DNA of 14,875 bases from Geoglobus sp. (GTDB lineage Archaea; Halobacteriota; Archaeoglobi; Archaeoglobales; Archaeoglobaceae): assembly GCA_027019885.1 (NCBI GenBank), contig JALUWC010000121.1:1-14875 (forward strand), in the 5' to 3' direction. A program made the position numbers and the translations under genes. The notes under the pieces were generated by a model. The model was not told the origin of the DNA and searched no databases. It saw only the letters and a program-made list of their open reading frames with translations. Shown in pieces: positions 6,095-12,212 of this stretch (position 1 is its first letter; the number at the start of each line of letters is the position of its first letter).

Positions 6095-8081
6095 AGAGAG
6101 CAGGAAAGACAGCGATAGCAATCTTCCCAGAGAAAAGCTCGCCCTTTATGTTCCAAAATCATTTGTGAGGTTCTTCAGGAAAAGATATCTGGAAAAGAAA
6201 GATAGATACCTCAGTTTAGAAAAAAATTTAGTGTCAGCCAGAATGCCATTTTCAGTTCCAAAATATCTGGCTGTCTCAATTTTCTACCCCTTGGTGATGC
6301 TCCCAGTTTTCTTTTTTGTTTCGTACATAATCGCTGGATATGTGGGGTTCGTTTACGCAACTCACACAGGTAGGATATCTCCAACCATTCAGGGAGACAT
6401 AAACTTCCTCAGTAACCTGCAACTTGGTAGCTACATTCAGAAGCCGGATGTGGCTGTAGTTGAAACAATGACGCTAATACTTCTGACAGTTATTTTGTTC
6501 TACACAGCGAGAAAAGTCATCTTACTCTATCCTGCCATTGTAAAATCCCAGAGAAAGTCAAAAATCGATTCTTCATTGCCTCACGTGGTTAACATAATGC
6601 TTGGGATGTCAAAGGGTGGATCTTCACTGCTTGAGATCATCAGAACCATTGCAGAAGAGACCACGATAACGGGAGAAGTGGGCAGAGAGTTTGCTGTAAT
6701 TTTCAGGGATGTTGAGGTATTTCATAAAGATATCATTTCTGCCATGAGATATGTTGCAACAACGACACCTTCAACCAAACTTTCAGAGTTTCTTGAAGAT
6801 CTGATAGGCATTGTGGAGGGCGGAGGTAAGCTGAGCGAGTTTCTCGAATTTAAATCCACCCACTATCTCGAAGAAAAAGAAAGATTTCACGAGATATTTG
6901 TTAACTCCCTTGAAATAATGGCTGAGGTATATGTGGCGATTTTTGTTGTTGCACCTCTTTTCATACTCATCGTGCTCGTCGTTATGGGGATGATGGGGCA
7001 GGAAATTCAGCTCCTATCAAAACTGATTGTTTACCTATACATGCCAGTTGGAGGTGTTATGTTTATCTGGCTCATAAGATCGATGGTCATGGAAGAGACA
7101 TCCGGATGGCTGGCAGGGAAATTCATCCCTGTTTTTGTCAAAGCCAGAATCATAAAAAATGGCAGAAATCCCCTTTTCAGAAGAAAAGAGGGTGCTGCAG
7201 TCGTACTCCACAAAGTCATAAACAATATAAAGTCAATCCTGTCCATAGACTTCATTTTGAGAAACCCGGAATATACCATATTGCTCACCCTGCCAGCGGC
7301 TGTTATTGTCGCAGCGTACCTGTATCTTAGCTTCAATCTGAGAGTTGAATCCCTACTGGGCACGATTTATCTCATAGCAATACTACCGTATGTAATATTC
7401 TATGAGTACAGATCATACATGCTGAGAAAATTTGAAAACGACCTTCCGGAGTTTCTGAAGCAGCTTGGAAGTTTGAATGAAAGCGGACTGACAATTGTTA
7501 ATGCTCTCAAGGTGCTGTCGACCACAGACCTTGGATCTCTTACCAGAGAGGTCAGAAACATAAGGAAGGACATAGAATGGGGTAAATTAATCACCGAAGC
7601 ATTCCACAGATTTGATGAGAGAATAGGCAGTCCAGTGGTATCAAAGGTTGTTTCCATACTTGTAAAAGCTCTTGAATCAACAGACAATGTCAAAGCAGCC
7701 ATTTTTACTGCGGCAAACGATGCAGAGATCTATCTTGATTTCAGAAAAAGAGTTGCAAGCGAGATGTTCGTTTATACTGTCATAGTCTATGTTACATTCA
7801 GCGTATTTCTCTTCACAATAGTCGTTCTTAATCAGAATTTTATCTCAGTTTTCGGAAACATATCTACTTCGACCAATCTTCCGGGGACTTACTTCACATT
7901 TCCCAGCCCCCAGTTGCTAACCGGACTTTTTTATCATGCAACGTTGATAAACGGTTTCTTCAGCGGAATTGTTGCTGGGGTTATGGGATCTGGAAGCATG
8001 AGAGCAGGTCTCAAACATTCCCTGACAATGGTGGTGGCAACAGTTTTGGCGTTCAAGTTTTTCTTGGGGGTGGGCTTTTGA
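6078..8081 (+). CDS. Archaeal pilus assembly membrane platform with two T2SSF modules (TadC/PilC/ArlJ-like)
   Basis: This 667-residue integral membrane protein is the platform on which the motor ATPase acts while pilins are inserted into the filament. Two T2SSF modules are visible. The first, at about 167-310, includes KGGSSLLEIIRTIAEE and EGGGKLSEFL. The second, at about 454-590, includes NESGLTIVNALKVLS and DNVKAAI. Hydrophobic segments surround them, including one near 60-85, pairs around 280-350 and 400-440, and several in the last 100 residues. A duplicated module is usual for archaeal pilus platforms and longer than a typical ArlJ. The basic N-terminus (about 50 residues) should be cytoplasmic. 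ATG 6078 lies within the ATPase gene (17-base overlap) with GAGGT eight bases upstream, so translation is probably coupled, consistent with a fixed motor-platform ratio. Confidence 0.88.
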   Translation: MKFLFRESRKDSDSNLPREKLALYVPKSFVRFFRKRYLEKKDRYLSLEKNLVSARMPFSVPKYLAVSIFYPLVMLPVFFFVSYIIAGYVGFVYATHTGRISPTIQGDINFLSNLQLGSYIQKPDVAVVETMTLILLTVILFYTARKVILLYPAIVKSQRKSKIDSSLPHVVNIMLGMSKGGSSLLEIIRTIAEETTITGEVGREFAVIFRDVEVFHKDIISAMRYVATTTPSTKLSEFLEDLIGIVEGGGKLSEFLEFKSTHYLEEKERFHEIFVNSLEIMAEVYVAIFVVAPLFILIVLVVMGMMGQEIQLLSKLIVYLYMPVGGVMFIWLIRSMVMEETSGWLAGKFIPVFVKARIIKNGRNPLFRRKEGAAVVLHKVINNIKSILSIDFILRNPEYTILLTLPAAVIVAAYLYLSFNLRVESLLGTIYLIAILPYVIFYEYRSYMLRKFENDLPEFLKQLGSLNESGLTIVNALKVLSTTDLGSLTREVRNIRKDIEWGKLITEAFHRFDERIGSPVVSKVVSILVKALESTDNVKAAIFTAANDAEIYLDFRKRVASEMFVYTVIVYVTFSVFLFTIVVLNQNFISVFGNISTSTNLPGTYFTFPSPQLLTGLFYHATLINGFFSGIVAGVMGSGSMRAGLKHSLTMVVATVLAFKFFLGVGF

Positions 8082-8791
8082 GCCTTTTTGGGATATACCC
8101 ACTTGAAAGTCTGGAATTGGATGAAGATGGCATAAAAATCGAACTCAGGAGAAATGAGAATGTTCTCAGCTACATCCGCCAGACTGAAAACGAAACTGCG
8201 GAAAAGATTATCTCATCAGATGGAAATCTTGTTGTGAATCCGGTTGAACCTGTAAATCTTCCTTCCTGTGTAACCAACTATCTCCTGATCGAGCTTAAGA
8301 AAAATGTTGTAATCGCCCCAAAAGCTGAAGCAGCGATTTTTGTTAAATTTCCTGTGGAGGTAGGAGTATTTGTTTCAGGCAGCGGGGATATAGAGCTTGT
8401 GGACGTATTTTCACTGGCAAGGCAGAAGTACACACTTTACGGCGATCCGAGAAACGGGATAGTTTGCAGATACTGGAAGAGCGATGTATACCAATCCATC
8501 CCGGACCTTGAGCCTCTCAGAGAGGGTTTGATGAAACTTGAAATCAGAAACGGTTTTGATGAGTGGGTGGAAGTATCGAGATGCGTTCTCGACGTTTATC
8601 TCATGAAAATATTTTACAGCGATGAGCTTGTGTTCTCTAACGTGAAGATGGATATCGAGTCAAAGAGCACAGCAGAAACGAGATTTGTCATGGAACCGCT
8701 CAACAGAAACATGAGAAAGGCGGTTGAGATATTCACACCCAGAAAGGTAAGAATTGCATCGAAGAGATTTTTCATGGAGTGGGGTTTATGA
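8078..8791 (+). CDS. DUF432 family protein, unknown function
   Basis: The 237-residue product resembles DUF432, an archaeal family of unknown function. It has no membrane segment or signal peptide and looks rich in beta strands, for example PVEVGVFVSGSGDIELVDVF and the RQKYTLYGDPRNG loop near 110-125. The C-terminal 70 residues are charged and include two further strand-like stretches. The start is TTG at 8078: it overlaps the preceding stop as TTGA, has a strong Shine-Dalgarno-like GGGGGTGG just upstream, and the next in-frame ATG is far inside the domain. Its own stop overlaps the MscS ATG (ATGA). Being locked between pilus platform and MscS suggests a cytoplasmic partner of the channel, possibly a regulator; that is inference from position only. 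Confidence 0.75.
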   Translation: MSLFGIYPLESLELDEDGIKIELRRNENVLSYIRQTENETAEKIISSDGNLVVNPVEPVNLPSCVTNYLLIELKKNVVIAPKAEAAIFVKFPVEVGVFVSGSGDIELVDVFSLARQKYTLYGDPRNGIVCRYWKSDVYQSIPDLEPLREGLMKLEIRNGFDEWVEVSRCVLDVYLMKIFYSDELVFSNVKMDIESKSTAETRFVMEPLNRNMRKAVEIFTPRKVRIASKRFFMEWGL

Positions 8792-9618
8792 TAGACATAC
8801 TTGGGTCTCCGGTTTATGGCAATATAACCGTTGGAGAGATTCTTTTCTCGGCCGTTGTCATGGTTCTTGCTGTTATCTTGGCCAAAAGCGTTACCATGTA
8901 TCTGAGGAGAATCATAGGGGACAGAATGGAGAAGAACTACAGGGAACTCATTTTAAAGCTTGTTTACTATCTGATAATTCTGATAGGTTTCGTAACAATT
9001 CTGCCTGTTCTCGGGCTGAATCCATCAGGACTTCTTGTTGCTGGAGGAATCACTGGTATAGTGATCGGTTTTGCGAGCCAGAGTGTTGTGTCCAATCTGA
9101 TTTCAGGGATTTTCATTCTCTGGGAGAAGCCAATAAGAATCGGAGATCAGGTCGAGGTGAGCGGGATATCCGGCTTTGTTGAGGACATAAATGTGATGTC
9201 AACAATACTGAGAACGTATGATGGCCTTTTTGTAAGAATCCCCAATCAGACCCTCTTCACAGGGAACATAACCAACTACACGGGAAACGTTGTCAGGAGA
9301 TTTGAGTACAGAATAGGGATAAGATACTCAGATGATGCGGAGAGAGCAATTGGAATAATAAGGAGAGTGATAGACGAGGAACCATTTGCCCTCAAAAATC
9401 CATCTCCAGCAGTTTTTGTTGATGAACTCGGCGACAATGCTGTGATAATTTCAGTCAAGATCTGGTCTCCGGTTCAGGTCTGGTATGATGTTAAAATGCG
9501 GCTGCTTGCAAAAATAAAAGCCGAGCTTGAGAGAAGTGGAATCGAGATTCCGTTCCCTCAGAGGGTTGTATGGTTTGCAAATGAGCTTGAGCTTAAGGAT
9601 TCTGGAAAGATAGGCTAA
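8788..9618 (+). CDS. mscS: Small-conductance mechanosensitive channel, MscS family
   Basis: The 276-residue protein is a minimal MscS-type channel, opened by membrane tension to release osmolytes on hypo-osmotic shock; the family works as a heptamer in the cytoplasmic membrane. Three membrane helices fit about 14-35, 50-73 and 80-113. The pore helix TM3 has the Gly/Ala-rich GGITGIVIGFASQSVVSNL pattern, followed by the hallmark KPIRIGDQVEVSG, a G-x-VEDI segment, STILRTYDG and IPNQ of the beta domain. The C-terminal alpha/beta domain runs to about 260. I chose ATG 8788, which overlaps the DUF432 stop as ATGA and has GGAG upstream, rather than the GTG at 8779. It is the last gene of the pilus motor run, and a promoter for the next gene follows within 61 bases. 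Confidence 0.92.
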   Translation: MIDILGSPVYGNITVGEILFSAVVMVLAVILAKSVTMYLRRIIGDRMEKNYRELILKLVYYLIILIGFVTILPVLGLNPSGLLVAGGITGIVIGFASQSVVSNLISGIFILWEKPIRIGDQVEVSGISGFVEDINVMSTILRTYDGLFVRIPNQTLFTGNITNYTGNVVRRFEYRIGIRYSDDAERAIGIIRRVIDEEPFALKNPSPAVFVDELGDNAVIISVKIWSPVQVWYDVKMRLLAKIKAELERSGIEIPFPQRVVWFANELELKDSGKIG

Positions 9619-9646
9619 AATGGCTGTGGTGAAATCGGGGAAATAA

Positions 9647-9655
9647 GTTTTAAAG
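9647..9655 (+). promoter_or_regulatory. TATA box for the phosphodiesterase-MoaE pair
   Basis: GTTTTAAAG is centred 29 bases before the ATG at 9680, and no Shine-Dalgarno precedes that ATG, so a leaderless transcript is likely. A perfect inverted repeat follows at 9658-9672. Confidence 0.45.
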
Positions 9656-9657
9656 CT

Positions 9658-9672
9658 ATTGGTGTAACCAAT
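9658..9672. repeat. Perfect inverted repeat ATTGGT-GTA-ACCAAT, candidate operator
   Basis: Two 6-base arms and a 3-base spacer lie between the TATA box and the start codon at 9680. A protein bound here would cover the transcription start, the usual way archaeal repressors act. No regulator gene is adjacent, so the binding protein is unknown. Confidence 0.4.
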
Positions 9673-9679
9673 CTGCTGT

Positions 9680-10207
9680 ATGAAGATAGTCGCCGTATCC
9701 GACACCCATGTGAGGAAATTTGAAGAACTCCCGGAAAGGCTGGTCACCTTAATGGACTCTGCTGACATGGTTGTTCATGCCGGTGATTACACTTCCTCAG
9801 ATGTTATCGATGAGTTTGAGAGAAGGTATGACTTCATTGGTGTTTACGGAAATGTGGATGATTATGAGGTCAAGGAGAGGCTTAATGAAACCGAAATTTT
9901 CAGGGCAGGTGGATTGAGGTTTGGAACCATACACAGGGGAAACTTTCTGAATGAGTTTCATGATCTCGGTTACAGGGCGAAAGAGATGGGAGTTGATGTT
10001 CTCATTTTCGGGCACATTCACAGGTATGTGGTTGACAGAATGGGTGACATTCTTCTCATCTGCCCCGGGAGTCCCACAAGCCCGAGACTCTCTGCATCAA
10101 GCTGTGTGGTTATTAAAGTGGAGAATGGTGAAGTGAGTGTTAATTTCGAGCTTGTTGATGAGTTTGCATGCGGTATTGACGTTAAGTTAAGGGAGATGAT
10201 GAAATGA
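9680..10207 (+). CDS. YfcE/MJ0936-like metallophosphodiesterase
   Basis: This 175-residue cytoplasmic protein has the calcineurin-like metallophosphoesterase fold of the YfcE/MJ0936 group, small two-metal phosphodiesterases whose natural substrates are mostly unknown. Metal-binding motifs appear in order: D8-T-H10, G35-D36, G57-N58-V-D60, H85 in TIHRGN, and G111-H112-I-H114. The family usually has a THG-type third motif; here an Arg follows the His (HRG), a small deviation that leaves the ligand in place. CPGSPTSPR matches the conserved PGS loop. ATG 9680 is supported by TATA spacing. The stop overlaps the moaE start as ATGA, so the two are translationally coupled, though a shared pathway is not obvious. 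Confidence 0.88.
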   Translation: MKIVAVSDTHVRKFEELPERLVTLMDSADMVVHAGDYTSSDVIDEFERRYDFIGVYGNVDDYEVKERLNETEIFRAGGLRFGTIHRGNFLNEFHDLGYRAKEMGVDVLIFGHIHRYVVDRMGDILLICPGSPTSPRLSASSCVVIKVENGEVSVNFELVDEFACGIDVKLREMMK

Positions 10208-10908
10208 AGGTATGTGCCGTTAAGAAAAACGCCGAGGAGCTACTGAAAGAGTTAAAAAAGAGGGGAAACGCAATTCTTGTGGAGAAGGGAGGCAATGGTG
10301 AGGAGAAACTTGTTTTTGGAGAGGACTGCATCAGATTCGGAATGAAGCCAAAGAATCTCAGAGAAGTTCTGGAAATGCTTGCAGACATTGGATACAACTA
10401 CGCTTTGCTGAAGGGATTCAACGATGATGAGCTGAGCAACCTCGGGATCAGGATTCCGGAGATATCGAGGGCTGAGGAGGCAGACACGGCTGATGACTGT
10501 GAGAGCCTCAAGAGCCTGATCAGAAGGCTGAAGGAAAAGGAAGGTTCTGAATTTTGCGGAGCTATTGGAGTGTTCATAGGCTTTGTAAGGAAAATTCAGG
10601 ATGGTAGAGAGGTTGTTAGACTTGAGTATGAGAAGTTTGATGAGATATATGACAGAGTCAGAAGTGAGATCGAGTCTGAGGTTGGGAGTATGGAGGGTGT
10701 GAGGGGCGTTAGAATATACCACAAAGCCGGCACAGTTGTGCCAAAAGAGGATATAGTTTACGTTCTGGTCATGGCAGAGCACAGAAATGATCTGTGGGAG
10801 CCTCTGAAAAGAGCGGTTGAGCTCTTCAAATCAAAACTTCCTGTATGGAAGAAAGAGGTCTATGTTGACGGAGAGATCTGGGCCCATGACAGGGATCTAA
10901 GGAAGTGA
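10204..10908 (+). CDS. moaE: Molybdopterin synthase large subunit MoaE with an extra N-terminal domain
   Basis: Residues about 104-234 are MoaE, which transfers sulfur from MoaD to precursor Z to make molybdopterin, needed for molybdenum and tungsten enzymes. Seen motifs are GAIGVFIGFVRKIQDG (119-134), LEYEKFDEI, YHKAGTVVPKED, AEHRNDLW and FKSKLPVWKKE. In the last, Lys209 and Lys216 have the seven-residue spacing of the catalytic lysines of E. coli MoaE (119 and 126). The first 95 residues are not part of a normal MoaE (about 150 residues in bacteria). They look like a shortened MobB-type domain: MKVCAV, then KELKKRGNAILVEKGG, and a late YALLKGF where MobB has its EGF motif, but the P-loop is absent. 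Start ATG 10204 overlaps the upstream stop. The 3' end overlaps the convergent DUF2103 gene by 12 bases. No moaD is nearby. Confidence 0.88.
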   Translation: MKVCAVKKNAEELLKELKKRGNAILVEKGGNGEEKLVFGEDCIRFGMKPKNLREVLEMLADIGYNYALLKGFNDDELSNLGIRIPEISRAEEADTADDCESLKSLIRRLKEKEGSEFCGAIGVFIGFVRKIQDGREVVRLEYEKFDEIYDRVRSEIESEVGSMEGVRGVRIYHKAGTVVPKEDIVYVLVMAEHRNDLWEPLKRAVELFKSKLPVWKKEVYVDGEIWAHDRDLRK

Positions 10909-11241
10909 TCTGAGCCTCTCAATCAGAATCTCCCCATCCTCTCTGTTTTTAGCCGTTGTTATGATGTAAATCTGCTGAACAGTCCCTCCATGGATCAGCA
11001 AAGCCCTCACATTTCCGTTTCTGTCGCATCTCGTGAGCTTCAGCCTTACAGAGCCTTTGGATGTGCCCTTGTTCTCAATAACACCCGGAATTATCTTCTT
11101 CACATACTCCGATTCAGCTATCCTGTTCAGCAGATCCCTTCCTTCTCTTCCCCCGATGATCGTTGAATGAGCGCCCCTGATCTTGTGCTTTGGCTCAACA
11201 TCTGACCTGAGAATTTCAAGATCGTCTTTCATCGAATTCAT
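10897..11241 (-). CDS. DUF2103 predicted metal-binding protein
   Basis: This 114-residue protein resembles the archaeal/bacterial DUF2103 family, annotated as predicted metal-binding without a known role. The recognisable parts are KHKIRGAHSTIIGGREGRDLL near 18-38, a central basic strand region KGTSKGSVRLKLTRCDRNGNVRALLI, and GGTVQQIYIITTA near 85-97. There is no signal peptide or membrane segment. ATG 11241 has GGGAG five bases upstream; a second ATG three codons later (11232) is also possible. It starts 13 bases after the glycosyltransferase stop and is probably co-transcribed with it. Its end overlaps moaE by 12 bases on the opposite strand. Confidence 0.78.
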   Translation of the reverse strand: MNSMKDDLEILRSDVEPKHKIRGAHSTIIGGREGRDLLNRIAESEYVKKIIPGVIENKGTSKGSVRLKLTRCDRNGNVRALLIHGGTVQQIYIITTAKNREDGEILIERLRSLP

Positions 11242-11254
11242 CTCCTCTCCCGAA

Positions 11255-11947
11255 TCATCTCTCCCTCATCATTCTGAGAATGTTGCGAAACATGTAAATA
11301 CTATCCCCGACAACACTCACCTTTGACTCGTTTCCATGGCTCCATCTGACAGGAATCTCCTTGATTTTCAGCCCTCTTCTCTGTGCCAGAACAAGCAGTT
11401 CGGTATCCCAGAACCAGTGGTTGTCAGAGACCGTTTCCAGAATCTTAACAACTCTGCTCTTTCTGAAGCCCTTAAACCCGCACTGATGATCGTGAATTTT
11501 CGATTTCAGCAGAAATCTGACAAGGAAATTGTAAACCTTTGAGGGAAAGTCTCTGATGAAGGGTCTGCTTGCATTGCTCTCTTTCAGAAGCCTTGAGCCA
11601 ATTGCAATATCGTATCCTGATTTCAAAGCATTGTAGATGTCTTTTATGTGCTTCAGGTCAGTTGATAGATCGACATCCATATAGATCACAAACTCATTCT
11701 TGGCTGTTTCTATTGCGTTGTTCAAGGCCCTTCCTCTTCCAAGCCTTTCATCGCTGTGGAGATGTGTGACAAAGGAATATTTCTCAGCAAGACCTCTTGC
11801 AATTCTGTCTGTCCCATCAGTCGAGCCATCCTCAGCGATTATTATCTCAAAGTCACTGAAACTGGAGAGCATGTATTCCCTGATTTCTTCAACAGCCTTT
11901 TCAATTCTCTTTGCCTCGTTGTAGGCGGGAAGAATTATGCTCAGCAT
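11255..11947 (-). CDS. Alg5/Dpm1-like family-2 glycosyltransferase (polyprenyl-phosphate sugar synthase)
   Basis: The 230-residue protein is a GT-A glycosyltransferase like Alg5, Dpm1 and archaeal Agl enzymes. These move glucose or mannose from a nucleotide-sugar to dolichyl phosphate at the cytoplasmic membrane face for later protein N-glycosylation. Motifs are LPAYNEA (6-12), EDGSTDGT (39-46), the metal-binding D91-V-D93 in YMDVDLSTD, and HQCGFKGFR. WFWDTELL and IKEIPVRW follow. There is no C-terminal membrane domain, so it would attach peripherally. The CGFKGF plus WFWDTE pattern fits the Alg5-type glucosyltransferase branch best, but donor specificity cannot be read with certainty. ATG 11947 has a TATA-like element 25 bases upstream and no Shine-Dalgarno. 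It heads a two-gene unit with DUF2103. Confidence 0.85.
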   Translation of the reverse strand: MLSIILPAYNEAKRIEKAVEEIREYMLSSFSDFEIIIAEDGSTDGTDRIARGLAEKYSFVTHLHSDERLGRGRALNNAIETAKNEFVIYMDVDLSTDLKHIKDIYNALKSGYDIAIGSRLLKESNASRPFIRDFPSKVYNFLVRFLLKSKIHDHQCGFKGFRKSRVVKILETVSDNHWFWDTELLVLAQRRGLKIKEIPVRWSHGNESKVSVVGDSIYMFRNILRMMRER

Positions 11948-11967
11948 TCAACAGCCATAAATCTGAT

Positions 11968-11976
11968 GAATATTTG
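11968..11976 (-). promoter_or_regulatory. TATA-like element for the Alg5-like glycosyltransferase
   Basis: CAAATATTC on the minus strand is centred 25 bases before the ATG at 11947. No Shine-Dalgarno is present. Confidence 0.35.
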
Positions 11977-12150
11977 AATGTTGCTGGGAAGATGATATAC
12001 ATCGTTATTTATCAAACTGTATTTCTGCCATAGGATTACCTAAAAAATAGCCAGCATACCATATCATGACTCTGTAGGAGTTCTGAAAAGGTTTCCAACT
12101 GAATACAATGACTTACGTGTTCCGCAGATTAACACCACATAATTCAATAG

Positions 12151-12162
12151 CTTTTTATTAAC
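12151..12162 (+). promoter_or_regulatory. TATA box of the permease-nucleotidyltransferase gene
   Basis: CTTTTTATTAAC is centred 57 bases before the ATG at 12213, which predicts a leader of about 30 bases. Consistent with a leadered mRNA, GGAGAG (12202-12207) sits five to seven bases before the ATG. This is the one clear exception to the leaderless pattern of the window. Confidence 0.4.
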
Positions 12163-12212
12163 TTGGAAGTCTGTAGATTGAACAACGCGAATGAGCAGAT
12201 CGGAGAGATACC

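Larger units (their letters stand above)
11948..12212. other. 265-base intergenic region between divergent units
   Basis: It holds the leaderless promoter of the glycosyltransferase at its left end and the TATA box and leader of the permease at its right end. Between about 11980 and 12148 I see no gene, tRNA or strong hairpin. A weak inverted repeat GTGTT (12117-12121) and AACAC (12131-12135) lies just before the permease promoter. It is the longest gene-free stretch here. Confidence 0.5.

Noticed and set aside
10252..10782. A 176-codon open frame on the minus strand
   Set aside because: It lies entirely antisense to moaE, whose catalytic motifs are clear; the translated product has no recognisable pattern.
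12117..12135. GTGTT/AACAC inverted repeat upstream of the permease
   Set aside because: Five-base arms around a nine-base spacer are expected by chance; mentioned only in the intergenic entry.
11980..12148. Possible small RNA or short gene in the longest intergenic region
   Set aside because: ATG-started frames there end within 20 codons and I found no stable hairpin or tRNA-like fold by eye.
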